This document shows positions 27,601 through 43,100 of a stretch of DNA of 64,000 nucleotides, in pieces (within the stretch, counting starts at the first letter, position 1; each line of letters starts with the position of its first letter). Made by a program: the position numbers and the translations under genes. The notes below the pieces were generated by a model that was given only the letters and a program-made list of their open reading frames with translations, did no database searches and had not been told where the DNA came from. The stretch comes from Brachycybe producta (taxonomy: Eukaryota; Arthropoda; Diplopoda; Playtdesmida; Andrognathidae), in the NCBI GenBank assembly GCA_036925085.1, contig JAUPFP010000049.1, positions 806,001 through 870,000 of the forward strand. Direction: 5' to 3'.

Positions 27601-30600
27601 CCCTCCCCCTCCCAGTTTTTCACAAAAGACTGGCCACAGATTGGTTACCTATTTCAGGTTTGCTGTATTTGCAAATTAGCTAAAATGTATGAAATGCAAA
27701 TAATATCATAAAAAGTATAAAAAACATATTTTATCATTGAAAACCAGTTTTACACATAATTTAAGTAAAACGCATTTAGGCAATAATTTAAATAAGCTCT
27801 ACAGAAACTGTTAATGACTGTTAAGGTAACATAAAATTGAAAATTAGGCAACAATAATTAAATGCACATACAGTGTACATTAAAAATGCCTGTGAACGTT
27901 TTAAGTAGGCACTTGAAAAGCACTAAAAGCATGATTTTTCTATATGTTTTCACTTTAAAACTATTTTGCCTTAAATTTAAGAATTTTTTTTTTTAGAAAT
28001 ATAATTTTGGTAAGTAGTTTTTGCTTTTTGTCAATACTTATCAATATTGTATTCCCTCCAAACTTGAATAGTTGCAATGTTTTAAAAATATTCAAATCTT
28101 TTCAGTTTTTTTTTCCCTTGTTGGATTAAGACCTCATATATACCGTAAAATTAATTATGTTTTCATATTTATTTTGATAATATGCAATTTTATATTATCA
28201 AAATAAATATATATTTCAAACAAAAAACAATATAACATCAAAAAAATATATTTGCCTTAAAATATTTTTGGTTAATTACTTTTGGATGATTAAAAACGTC
28301 CATTAAGTATATGAAAACATTTATAACGCAATTTAGATAAGCACAACAGTTCTTTAATACACCTTGGGAAATTTTTTTTTTGGTTGAATGACAAATTTGA
28401 TCCTTTGTTTCAAGACACATTTTCTAAATAAAAAAAATTGTTATGGCAATTATTTTTATTTATGCAGTCGGGATTTCAAGATAGAGGTGGCTCAACTAAG
28501 AGCTCTGATTAATTATAGTAATCTACGTCATAGGTGTGTGTAGCCAATAGATGACGCACCTACTTAGAGCTAAATTCCAAGGTGCGTTTTATACAGGTTA
28601 CGTATTACGTAGACGTAATGTTAAAAACCAATATAAATTTATATATAAAGGTAAAGCGTTTTTAGAAGAAAAAAAAATGCCAAAAGTGAGTGAAAAATCG
28701 TCTGTTTTTTGAAGCTAGAAGAAGAAATCTTGCATAAAATTTCATACATTCTTTTTGTGCGCTCATTGAATCGTATTCTAACTGAAGCACTAAATATAGT
28801 TTGCGCCATCTATTGGCCAAACTCAAGTTTTGGCAAGAAACGCTCCATAGAAAAAGCTCTTAGTTAAGTTACCTCTGTACATTTATCTTTCCAATAATAT
28901 CCCACAAAGTTGTTTCCACTTATGCCAACCTACCTTGATTCTGTATGTAATAACTAAATCTATGCCACCATCGTCCTGTAGAACCAACCCCAAGATGTCC
29001 CATCCCACCGAAATTTTATGTATTCCATTTTTGCCCTACTTATTTTCAACACCCTTGATTTCAAGACCTTCCTAGTTTCCTAAACCCTCATTTTTAAATC
29101 TGTCAGGATTCACTAACTAATGCTATGTCCATCTGCAAACAGCATAGAAAAAGGAGAATCCTGCCTGACCTACCCCAGCCAGTAATTCATCCAGTACCAA
29201 AATGAACAGATATGGACTAAGTTTTGAACTTTGATGCACCCCAATTTTAACTCTAAAACTACTGGAGGTCCCTCAGGCAGTCCTGACACTTGCCCCTGCT
29301 TCACCCTACACATGTCCCTCACAATATCTATTTGGCCCATCGAGAAAATGCCCAAATGCCCAATAGGAGACCAGTTCGCCCCTGGATAAAAAGAATACTG
29401 AAGAGAGGCCATAAAAGTAAAGCTCATTCACTCATTACATTTGTCTCTCTAACATGAAGTTGAGCTACCGCTATGTATATATACGTACATCTTGGTTAAT
29501 TTAATTAATGAAAACCTTTTTTAATGTATATTTTTCAGCCGAAGCCCTACACCTCGCAAACCTTTTATGCCAATATGGTTACTTCTTTCCTGTGCCTGAT
29601 TCAAAAGCTTTGGCAGTCAAAGATGACGGATCTTATTATAGATTTCAGGTAAAATTTAGTTAGAATCATAAATATTTTTCAGTTTTGTATTTCTAAAATT
29701 TTTAAATTAGAAATTTAGAACCAGCTTCTTCAGAAATTTGAATAAAACAATTCTCTTGACTTTTAATCTTAATCTTTCTTGCAAAGTTATCTGTTGTTGT
29801 AAAAATGCTATTACCACCTACAATAAATGTAGTGTGACTCAAGTATGTTTAGTTCTTTTTCTCTTTTTCTGATTTCCCCCCTCAAATAAGCTAACTGCTA
29901 AAGTGTTTACTGTAGCATCAAAAAGCCAAATTTTATAGGCTACACACATAAAATCACTGGCGTAAACCAGATAAGCTATTTTCTAAATGTCAAGTAGTAC
30001 AATATACATACATTCACATGTGTATATATATATATATACAATGTTTATATATGCTGCAGAAGTAAAGCTAAACGTTTTTGCCTCATAAATTATTGTTGCC
30101 AAATCTACCCTTTGTGTAGTTGTAATGCAAAATGTAGATCTGACAATTTCACGTAACAGCCTAGTGTTAGAAATATTTCTTACAAGAATTACAAGACAAA
30201 ACAATTTACAGACTTTTGGTATAAAAGTTTTTGTAAAAAAGACTGTTTGCAAAATTGTACAACATGGATATTCAAAAACTTTCTAACTATAATAATATAG
30301 TATGTAATATATAGTGGGCGTATTTTCTGACTATACATTAACTGATGTTTTCAATAGCCAATCAAATTTTTAAAATGCGGTTCGCAATTACTTTTGTTCT
30401 CCTTAGATTCTGTCTTGGCTTGTACTGAATGGGCTCACTTAAACAAAAAATAATAGCAGTAAAAGAACGTATTCAAAATCGATTTATTTTTCCTATATGA
30501 TGCTTTGCATAAAACAAGTTGCCTAATTTATCTTATCTAATATGCCAAAAAAAATTCTCTCAAAAACTAAAAACTTTTATGGGCCCACTTTTGTTCAAAA

Positions 30601-33600
30601 GCAAAAACATAAAACTTTTCATCCACAATTTTTGCGCTGGCGGTATTTATCTCCGCCAATTTCATTTCTGTCTATATATGTGATCGCAACGAAAAAGGTG
30701 GGTTGAGTCACTGAATGTTGAAGGATAGCTAGTATGTAATATTAGACTCGAGCAAGGATTATGGATTCATTGATTGGAAACAAGCTGTTTGAAACCCCAA
30801 AAGTGGGTTTCGACCCTATGTCAAGGCCCAAAGCTAAATTTACACCTGGCAATGGTTGCTAACCACAACAAACTTCCTCTATTGAAAAACACCATGGTTT
30901 TTTCTTGCATTCCAATCCTCTGGCTGGAAGAGGTAACAACAAGACTGAAAATTGGCCCAGACAAATAGAGTGGCCCCACTCACTGGCAGGGCCAGCCCGA
31001 CTATTAAGCTAACTTAAATGATCGCATATCACGCAATTGTCCCAGGGGTGCATTTTAACAAAATGTAATTTTTAGTGTTTAAGAGCCTAGATCCACGTCC
31101 ATCTTGTTGTTTTGAGCAGACGACAACGTGACAAATGAGTGTTCTTATATGGTGTTACTAAAACTGCAAGAAATCGCTTCACAATCGCTCAATTCAAATA
31201 CAGTAAAGCGCAAAATGCAATAAAAAGTATTGTTCTTCACGTGCTCGATTTATATCATTTTTGAAAAGGTCCTTCTATTTTTAAACAACGTTCAAAGTCG
31301 TTCGTTTTTTCAACCCCATGTTAAATCCCTTAGGATCAAAAACCGTCCCACAAACATTTGAAAAACTCTCGTTAAAACTGATTTAGAACAATAACAAAAT
31401 AATTAGCACATACATTCATGTATTGGCTTCACGATGTTTCCTTTTTATAAATTTTGAAAAGGTCCTTCTATTTTTTAATAACGTTTAAAATCGTACGTTT
31501 TTAAATTCCATGTTAAGTCCCGTAGGACTAAAACACCGTCCAACAAAAGTTAAGAGAATTCTGATTAAAAATGATTTAGAGCAATCAGAAAAATTAGCAC
31601 GTACTTACATGTGTTTATTGCCTTCAGGATTATTCATTTTTCTAAATTTTAAAAGGGCTTTCTATTTTTAAATAACATTCAAAATCTTACGTTTTTTAAC
31701 TCCATGTTAAGTCCCATAGGAGCAAAAAACCGTCCCACAAACATTTGAAGAACTCCCATTAAAAACGACTTAGAACAATCACATAAAAATTAGCACGTGC
31801 ATTAATCTATTGGCTTCATGATATTTCCTTTTTATAAGATTAGCACGCGAAATTATTTTTCAATTAATTATTATGTGACTTCGAACCGGGAGAAAAAACG
31901 TTAAAAAACCGTTTTTCAACCAACAACGATCGCAGCGCCTACATTCGGAGAAATTTTGAACTAAACGATGTATCTAGCCTCTTAATTTAAACAGGTACAT
32001 ACAAATTAAACGATTAGTAATTTTTAATTCTTACAAAAATTGATTAGGCCAATAATAAGTATAAATAATTTACCTTAATTGCTATTTTTCTGGTTTTGTC
32101 CGGCATTTTTGCGCACTATTATTTTTATTTTGCGTTGTGGTGGGGCTTGGAATGGATAGACAGATGAATGGGTGTGAAAAGGTAAGCCTGTTGTTGGTAG
32201 GCAGGATGGTGGATAAGTAGACAGATGGAATGGTACAGAATACGACTGGGGCGCAAATTTTAAGTCTCGCTTAAGGTGCAGGAGCGCCAATTTTAAGCTT
32301 TCGCCATGGGCGCATCAAACTCTTTAGGAGGCCCTGGGTATCAGTCCAATAAAGTGTCAAATACTGTCAAAATCGTCAAAATTATATATTTACTTAAATA
32401 GTAAAATGGGATGAATGAAGCAAAACCAGTAGAAACATTTTTGAATAGACTGATACACACTATTGAACAGAATATTCGCTTTCTCAATAAATTCATACTG
32501 AAAATATATTATAGAAAATTCACTACCCATAAGATGCCATTTTTTAATTTTGAAATTGGATAAAAATATAACTAGATAAATTGCCTACTGCAAAAGCCAC
32601 TGCGTTAGCAATACTGTTAATGTTGTAATAAACATTGCCACATAATTTAAATTTTTTTCAAAATGAAATAAACCATTCGACCAAACTGAAATAATAAACC
32701 AAAAATACTCATTCGACCATGCAACTGACCAACATGACCAAAGCGATCCACAATCAACCTAACCGGTCTTTTCAGCTAGGTTCGTTTGGTTGAATGGGTT
32801 ATTGGATTGAATGGGTCAACAAATGAATTTTTTTTTAGCATTTTCTATAAATAGTCCCACATCCAGGAAATCTGCTATGGAAAATAAAAAAAAAATCACC
32901 TAACGGCCATTGACTAACAACCAACCATCTTGTTCTTTGATGAATGCCGGACTGACAATGCCCACCCACATCCTGAACAAGAAACTATTGTGGATCCTCT
33001 TAGTAAACATGTCATTAATCGTGGATTTACATTACAGACTTTATTTTCTATAATAAATGTACATAAACAAGTTGTTAGACAACATAACATGTTGTTAAAA
33101 CAGGCTATATACTTTTAACAACTTAAAACTAGTAACTTTTTCTATATTTTATTGCTTTCATGTCTACCGTGTGATTGATTTTTAGATAAATGTCCAAAAA
33201 CAACTCAAAACTTGTATTGAAGTCTGCTCGTACTGTAAAGTACCGCAACAGCTTTAGGTCGTACAAACTACTATTTAATTTGATTAAGTGTTGTTATATA
33301 AATGAATGACCTAGCAAATCAGACTGGCTTCACATGAACCACTTGTGGTGTTACTTTGTGGTGCAACAAAGTGATTGGCGCAGCTTGATTTACACGGATC
33401 TGCTGTTGAAAATAGTGGCTTCCTGTCAGTGCAGGCCACTGGTATGACCTTCATCATGCCTGAAAAACAGGAAGTGGTCGTCACTTGCGGCACCACTCAA
33501 GCATTCATTGCAATTGTCGTGCGAAAAAAAAAACGGTGGCAGTGACTGGTGTGAACACCTCCTATGTAATCAATGGTTTGCGCTAAAAACGATCACTTTA

Positions 33601-34081
33601 TTTGGCGACACAAAGTGGCTCGTGTAAAGCCATACCAGGCCAGGCCTTATTGTATTTCCTGGCCTAGTAAACTTTAAAACAAAAAAAAACAGTAGAACAC
33701 AATTGGTGATCTAATCAAATCACTGTTTTTCAATTCCAGCTTGTGATTAAAAACTAATTAAAAATCGGTTACAGAATGTGCTGTTGCTTCACATATTCGT
33801 ATCAAAATAGTTCAGTCTTAAAATCTCTCATATCCAATTTAGAAAATTAAAAGGGAGACCCCCTTAATTGTCAGTGAACTGTGGGCCTCTTTGAGAGTTG
33901 TACGTAACTCAAGATAATAATTACAGTTCTATTGCAATCATTATTGGTGGCATTGAAAGGTTGGAGATACACGCAAGACTCAGACATACAGAAAGAAGAA
34001 AAAAAAGCTAGAAGAACTATTTTTGTTGAAATCCAAGATGCCATCATAAAAAAGTGAAATGCTTCTTCTACATTGAAAAGG

Positions 34082-34143
<62 letters not shown>

Positions 34144-37100
34144 AAGGCAAGAAAAAAAGAAATGGCCACCAACCAAATAGATGAAATATTGATTTTTCAC
34201 TTAGACCAATAACATGTATAAGAAGAAATAAAATTTCCCATGTTGTTGACTACATGCATACTGCAGTAAAACTAGAAACAGCAGCAACATACACACACAT
34301 ACAGAGACAGACAGACAGCACTATCAATAAATAATTCATCTAGGAGTAAATTCATAGAGAAAGAGAAAAGACCTTGGGTGATCCTTTGATGTATTTTTGG
34401 TGGTTCCAGAACTTTACAAAGGAAGCCCCCCTCCCCCCTACATTATTTTATAAAATATATATTACTTTATATGTATGACATCTGAATAATCTTGTTGTTG
34501 TTTGTGTGTGTGTAAAGTCTCAAAACTTATGTGCATCAAATTGTTTTCACTTTTTTTTCAGACACCCTATTTTTGGCCATCACAAAACCATAATCCAGAC
34601 AGCACTGAATATGGTAATAATAATTACACGTTAAAAATTTGTTTCATTCATAGCATTATTAACGAAATGTTATACACGGAGCAATTTTCCAGCAGATATA
34701 AATCATAATGATGTCTAAAAATAGAAACTTCAGAGTATAAAATCCAACACAGGATGAAGAATATTGCTCACATTTGGAGTCTTGTGAGAAACAAAATAGA
34801 TTTTTGAAAATATATTTTTTATTATTATAGGAAATTTTCAAGAAACTAATGGTCTGATTCCATTTGGTTACTAGTCATCACTGCAAAATAATCATGAATA
34901 ACCAACCAGTCAGTGTAGAGACATAGGGGTTGCATTCTTTAATGATTGCTAATTTAAAACCTACAACTTTCAAACACATCAACGTTTACATAAAACTTCC
35001 CATCTTAAAGTTCATTAAGGTTACCACTACCTCTTACTTAATAATAATTAAGAATACAACCCTAACAGCCAATTTAATTTCTATGGTAAACTAACTAGTC
35101 TTCTGTAATGCTTTATTGAGCATGGTTAACTTATATACATCATATACAGTATGTCGCATCCATTTGATGAAATTGTCCATTACTCGAAATGTTTGTCCAT
35201 TTCGCGTTTTGCATTAGGCCAATTTATGTTCATTTCGTGTTATGGACAATTACGCCAATTGGACGCGACATATATACAATTGTATACATGTGTGTGAGTA
35301 CAGTCGAAACCGCTTAAAACGAAATGGAAGTTCGAATTCAGAAATTTAGGTTACCATATCCTGAGCCATATTTCACAAAGAAACAAGACTGACAAGTGTT
35401 AGGTGATTACTGATCAGTGGACAGTCTTTGACACATAGCATCTAGCTATGCCACTGTAAACAAGCTTCATATGAAAGATCCAATGTGTTGTACATTAAAG
35501 TTGATATCCTAAAGAATGACTGAAATAGTCAATAGATTAAACTCAAAACGTCTTGATGGCCACTATCACACAAGCAACTTTTGAATTAAATTTAGAAACG
35601 ATAAAACTTGCAATCAGACATGCATTTCAAGAGTTTGTAATGTGATTTTGACATTCAACTTAATGAAACTTTCTCTAAAACTTGTGTGAGGCCCAGACTT
35701 ATGGAGTTGCACATGTTCAATTTATGAGAGACTTTTTATTATATACTCAACATAAATAGTAGTTTGAATTTGCATGCCAATTTTTTAAATTTCATTTTAT
35801 GTTCTTTTATCTGATTGGTTGATTTCAGTAAACAACTAATGAAACTAGTTGTAAAATAAGTTTCATGATTGACTCACATTATCGCAACAAAAGTTCAAAA
35901 GTTGCTATGTTTTATTTACTACATGTATAAATTGTTTACAAAATCGCCCGATTTTGTAAACAATTTATAGTAAATAAAACATTCTAAAGCCTCTACAGGT
36001 AATTTAGTTGTCACCCAATATCCAGAAGATAGGCAAACTGCACCAAGAGACCCTTCTGGTATATGGAGAGCTCTCAAGCAACATTGCCAAATAATTAGAG
36101 TAATGTTCCAAAGTTGCATAGGAAGAGGAAGAGACCAGAGACGAAAAACCATTGCCATCAGTGACAATGATGTAAATAACATAAGAAAACTTAATGTACA
36201 TATTATTTGTTTTCTTTTTTCTTAAAAAAAAAACTTCAGCTATTTATTTGGTGAAACGTTCAATGAGGAATAAACAAAAACATGGATTAGAGGATTATGA
36301 ACAGGAAACGTTAAACAAATTAAAGAAGGTTTTGTCTCACAAATGGGAATTTGTGGTAATGCAAGCAGAAGAACAATTAAAGTAAGGGTCATTTACTACA
36401 ATGCCGTTGCATGTACGAGTTTGCTATAAAAAAATAATTTACTCCTCGTTTGAATCTATCTTTAACAATATTTAGGTTATCAAAAGAACGGAAAAAAATG
36501 GACAAAATTGTTGTGGACAGTCAAGAAAGAGCTTTTTGGAGGGTTCACTGGGCTCCGGTAAGAATCAAAAAGTTATAGTAAAAATGCAGTTACTCTAATA
36601 TACAAAATCAATTCTGGAGTGATATGTACCAATTAATCAGAATGCCTAAAACAACAAACCAATCTATGAGATTATGTTGTTAAGGAATTATGTAAATTGC
36701 GTGTGTTGTTGAAGTATTTATTTTTTAAATTACATAAAGTAGACGATCACAGCAACTATTCTCACTTCGTGTAATTCTACATTTCTACTGAGACTCATGA
36801 GTCTGTATACACTGACTCTGCAACATGACCTTCACAAAATTGTGTTTTCTTCGGACTAAAAAATGTTGCAAAAACGATTAAAACGTTTATGGGATCATGT
36901 TGCAAAGTTCCCGCTTCTAAAGCAAAAACTTTTGCTTTTTTTTTCCCATAAACAAAATGTGTAGAAAGAGGAAAACGAGTCAGTGCGCATACAGATAAGA
37001 GAAAACAAAAAACCTCGCCTCCCCTTAAAGACCTTATTCATTTGTTATAAATTATAATGATTGCAACCATGTTTTAGTGGAAACGCAAAAATCGTCGTAC

Positions 37101-40100
37101 ACATGTATATAGATTCATTTATACTAGTAAGCCAGTCGTGCAACTTGCACGGAATGAAAGGGACTTTTAACAAGGTGTTCTATAATTTCTATACTGGGCT
37201 ATATGCAAATACTACTATAGAAAATATGAAGCAATTAAGTATACATACATGGCGTCAAACACTATGAAATGCACAGTGTTTATATGCCATAATAATTGCT
37301 CATCCATGTAATGCAAAGAAAATCCCAGCCTGTGCTTTATTAGTGAAAACGTATGGAGGCGAGGGTTTTTTTTTTATACCTTTTTCATGACTTTTGCGAT
37401 TTTTCACAGAACATTTCTGTGGTGTTTTCAGGTAGATGATAGATCAGTTGAAAACCTTTAATTTGGCATTTACGTTGTGTCAAAGTTTGCTTTTGTAGTA
37501 TAGGCGCAATTGAAATCCCCCTAAATCTATTAATAGAGTGGATATTTTCATTAAAAATGTTTACATGAGCAGTCTGAGTGGAACCGTACCTTAACACGCA
37601 CAATCTAAACAGAAGCAACAAAAAAAAAAGATTTATAAAAAAACCCACAGTTCCAGACTTATCTAGTAAGAGTAGTTGCAAAGAAATCGAACACATTCAT
37701 AAACAACCATTCCATGGCTACAACTATGTTTTTATTACTACGAAATCAATATCTCGATAGTTTTGTCTGATGAAAGTCGAAATGAAAAGAAGAAAGAAAA
37801 AAAAAACCCTAGAAGATTGAAAGAAAAGTGAACCCATTGTGTTGAATGGTTAACCAAGCAAAACTTACAAGTCAACACTTGATAGCAAGATATTAATAGA
37901 GACATATATTGATCAACATTGCAATAAAATACACGAAATAAACGTAAATCTACGAGTAACCGAATGACGGCTCTCGTATAGTATGTATACAAAAACATTC
38001 ATATTTTCTCTTTTTTTTTATCTAACTGAAATGTTCAGCCCGGATGTGTTTCCAGTCTGGAATCTTGTCCCGTGCCTTTACGACAAAACTGTTCTCGGAA
38101 ACGTAAGAAAAGTCAAGAAGATTTTTATCGCGAGGTACAAAATCAACTGACTCGAAATATCTTATTTCGAAGACATTTTTCTTCTTCTTCTTTTTATCTC
38201 GTTTTTGTGTTACAGATAAACCATTTGAAAGAGTTGCTATCGAGAACAAGATTAAAAGTTTCACAAGCTGTAGAAAGGTATTTCGTTATTTTATTTCCTA
38301 GACATGTACAGTATGTATAATAAATAAATACATCGTGAAATGTTAATGTTGTCTCCCTCCATTCATTGTGCTGTTGAATTATAATGTGCATATATGAATG
38401 TGAATTAGTTTCATGAATTATTTCTTTAGTTTGATTCACCACTGTGAAGTCTATGCAGAATATGATCCTTTTGTTGTTGGAGTTCAACCATATAACCCAT
38501 GGATAACAGAGGATACAACTTTCTGGATACTTAATGAAACAGTGTAAGTCAATAATCCATCAATTAATTAATAATAACAATTACACATACAAAATATTGA
38601 AAACTCAAAGAACCCGGGGTGTGAGACCCTGACATCAAATCGCCACGTGTTGCGAAATAATGGCCATGAAAGTGTGTGTGTGTGTGGCCAATTTGATTCA
38701 CCCATATTTTGGTTCCTTTTTGACTTGACTCGTTCAAACTGTCTCCTATGGTAATTTTCCGCCTAGACGCACGTGGCGCGCGCGCCTAGGGCCTCCAGTT
38801 TGTTAGAGAGCCCCCAAAATTCAAAACTTTAGTCAGGTATATACAGGGTGTTCATAAAGTCCTTGCGCAGTGTTAATTTGTAATTTAAATTCACTTCTAA
38901 AATTATAACATATAAACCATCTGTAAAATGCAACTGAAAGGGACACAAAACCAAACTCTCTAAACAGTCTTTGTGCTAAGATAACAAAAGTGATTAGTGC
39001 AATAACTCAAACGTAGCTGTAGAACGTGTTTGATAAACTTGAGAAACGTGTTATTCTTTGTATCCAAAAAAATGGCGGATACGTCAAAAAGTTAAATATG
39101 CTAAATCCTCAATAAATTCCATTTCGGTCGCATTTTACAGATTGTTTCTATCTTATATAGAAGTGAAGTTATTAAAAATTAAAACTGTAAAAGGACTTAA
39201 TGAACATCCGGTATGTACATGTATATTTTTTCTTAGAAGAGTTCATATTTTTAATGGAAAAAATAAAGCAATTTATATTTGTAGGTTTTTTTAATTTTCC
39301 TAATGGATAACTTTATGAGACAAATAAAATATTGACATAATTATTTTTAATTTTTTTATTAATTGGAAAGAAATTGTCAAACACCAGGGTCACATATATC
39401 TCACAGCGCCCAGGGGAATCAAGAGATATATAAACGCGCCATTGATTGTGTTATTTTGTAAATTTATTGAGTGCGCAATGAATGTCTAAATATTTACAAA
39501 GTATGGCGAATTTCACTTCTTATTAGCCAAAACTATGGCTATATTGATACTGAAGTTGCCCACCCAGCCTGAGTGGGATTTGCGCCAGGATAACTCACGC
39601 TTCATATCCATATGAAGCAATCCATTTTCAAAGTTTTTCCGAAGAACGATCTTCTTGGGTCACTGCTGCATTAACTAAATTTGGATGTAATAACTTCATA
39701 ATTATTTAATTTTTTAACTTTCAAATTAGCAACATGTATGTTGACAACTTAAAATGAAGTATATGCTACCACTAGTAGTATATACTGAAGATAATAATAA
39801 TTAATAATTAATAATATTAAGCTCTAAACGTGGCGATTAAAATGAGATTGAAATTTTTCGAACACATTTTGTGAAAATATTGGTAGCTAGCGATTCGATT
39901 CTATTTTCTGAGAAATGTTTTAAAAAAAAAGGCTTTATAAGTAACAAAAAAATGCAAAAATGCAAAATGAAATAGAACTCTGGTTAAAATGCGTTTTAGA
40001 GTAAATGAATCACCTAAGTACGGTGACCAAGAAGTACAAACAATATAGAAAAACTTTATTCTTTACAAATCCATGACAACATGCAGTCTTCAACAACAGC

Positions 40101-43100
40101 AACAACACAAAGTGTCTGACAACACTAAAAATAGACCACAACAATACAAAATTTGACACAGCAATAACAAAATTTCACAACACAAAAATCCTAAAAAAAA
40201 ACTGTTTCACCTCAAAAATTTATTCATGATAAACATTCAAAATTTTGAATTTTATATACATATACTACATACATATGCTCTAAATGATAATATAATGAAT
40301 TCGCGTACTGTTCGTATTTAGGTTTACTATAAATGTTCGTATTACTAGACTAGCAAAATTGCATATACTGTAGTTGCACGGCAAATTTTGTTATTGTGGC
40401 GTATTTTGCACAGTATAGTTTGGAGAAACATACAATGTAGAGTTGTAGTGGATTTTGTATACTAAGCTTAATGAAGTGATTTCTAAAGGGTGTTATGTGG
40501 CGCACTAGTATGCTGTGCTAAGATTTTTTCAGGAAAAAAATACTGTGCCCTCAACCACTTTCCAGCCTTAATGTAAGTGAATGCACCTCTCAGACACAGT
40601 AAGTATGAGAAAATTGAAATGAAATATAAAGTTTGGTTGAAACAAAAAAAAATAAGTGTCTGACGACATCCAAAAATGACAAATTATTTCCAATTGCCAC
40701 AACAAAAATATATTTACCCTAATATGATTCACTTATACTGATTTTCCAAAATTTTCTTAAAAATTTTAAGAAAATTTCTAAACGCATTGTTTCATTAAAA
40801 CAGCGCTAATAAGTTTCTGGTACACTTTTTTTTTTACATCCCAACTCAAATTCAAGAAGAAAAAAACCTTGACATTTGAATATCAACTTGAACACTCTCA
40901 CTCAGTTGGGTTCCAACATAAAAACACTTTGAAGAGACTCGATATAACGGTTTTTTTATGGTTGGAATCATGTTTAGAGGGTTCAAGTTCAAGATTCAAG
41001 TGCCTAATTTCCTTCTTGAATTTAGGCCTATATTGATTATGGTTATTATGAGTGGTGCCGTGTTTATTACTATTGATTATTATTCAGTTTAACTCATAAT
41101 TATTGTTTTGAAAACGGCTTGTTTTTAATTTCGCTTGTTTTGTTTTTTATATGTGTATTTGGCAGTGTTGAGAATCCGACAGAGAAACGCGTGAAAAGAT
41201 GGGCCATTAGTCTGCACGATATGCTGTCAGATCCAAAAGGCATTCAGGAATTCGAGAATTATTTGCGCAAAGAGTACAGTCATGAGAATATTCGATTTTG
41301 GCAAGCAGTCGAATTCCTGCACGCAACCTCACGAGCAAACGTCGACAAAATAGTTAAGGAGATTTACGAGTGAGTTATAAAACTTCACAATAATTATTCA
41401 TCCCACACAATTCGTAGAAAAGCAAAATGATTTTTTTTTTCATTGTCAAGCAGCACCATACCTAAGTTCTATTACAAACAATCCATTTTTTGACTTTCAC
41501 AATGACCATTCTCCAATTGCAATTATATTTTTGCTTTACTCGTAACTTCATAAGTGATATTTGCTTTTTCAAATAAGAAATATATAACATGAAAAGCTTG
41601 CAAGGTCGATTCCGCATTATACCGAACGTCATCGTCGTAGAACATGCTGTCACCGACACGTCAATTAACCTTTCGTCGTCCATGAATGGCTGCAAAGGTC
41701 ACCACATATTCGTACTTTCAGAATTGGCCGTCAACGTCACGAACCGTCATGTCAAACTACTCTTTTCAAAATCGTCCACCGTCCCGTCATGTTGACGTTC
41801 CGTGACGGTCAGATGATAATATTGCCGTACTTAATGACTTAATAAATATACATCCTCGTTAGGGAAGACACTGGCATTCAAATTCTTTAAAAGGATTAAT
41901 GGCTAGACCTGGTGCATATTTTGGTCTTTTTTCCCAGAATGTTATTAGAGTATGGAATTCTCTTCCAGTTGATATTATTAGGAAGATTTCAAATTAACAA
42001 TGATGTCTTTGTTTTACCTGAACGACAATCATTTGTGATCAGATGTACTGAGTTGAGTTGAATTGAACGCAAACGATACCACATATAAAATACATTGTAT
42101 CATGTTTTGACGTGATGGTGACAGTACATTCCGTGACGGTGACGTTCCGGATAATGTGAATCGACCTTTAAACTTTAAGAAGTAAACAAGCTAATAATTT
42201 TTGTAACAAATTTTAAGAATAAAAAACTAATTAATTTTGACTTTACGTTTTTGTTTCCATTCTAAACAGAGAATTTCTAGTTGCCGGTGCTCCCTGCGAA
42301 GTAAACCTCGACAGTAAGACGGTGGAGGCGACTCAAAACTCAATGAAAAGCCCAACCCGGTTCACATTTGATGCAGCCCAATTACACGTTTATTCTCTTA
42401 TGAAGAAAGACAGTTATCCGAGGTTCATACGATCGGACGCATACAAAAATCTTGTGTCAAATGCAGTGCAACCATCTCAAAAGAAAAGGTTTCAACGCAA
42501 TTTTCAAATATTTAGCAAATGAATAATTCAAAGTAGATTTTCTACATGTAACACAGTTTTTATATAACTGTAGATTCATATAATAATTAAAGTAACGATT
42601 CTTACATAAAAGCTTCGTAAGTATCACCTGACTCATCCTGAGAAGAAGCTTGTGACGTAATACGGATTGACCAAACATTTAGAATTGTGACATGTTAGTC
42701 TGACAAAAAAAAATAGATGATATCAAACGTTTTCATGAAGGATTCTTGAATTCTATTGTCATTATGACACAATCCTAAATTGTTGTTAATCCTTATGATG
42801 TCACAAGCTTCTTCTTAGGATGAGGCAGGTATACTTTGGCATTTGTTTTTTATGTAACTTTTATACGTACTGTAATGTGTCTAAAATTGCAGTGTAACCA
42901 GTGCAAGCTTGCTAATAATTGTAAATTAAAATTTTAAGCAAAAGTCAATTTTTTTTTTGCAATTGATGTCGTTTTTCGTAATTTTCTGAAAAAAAATGAC
43001 ATATCTCTCTTATTTTCCAAGTGGGAATAATTCCTGTCTTCAGTGGCGTTAGCCACAGGGTGCTGTTTGCTCCCGGCGCCAATCTCCAAAAAGGCGCCTT

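Noticed and set aside
29170-29427. Minus-strand 85-codon frame as a gene
   Set aside because: It is an out-of-frame reading through a degenerate LINE reverse-transcriptase fragment.
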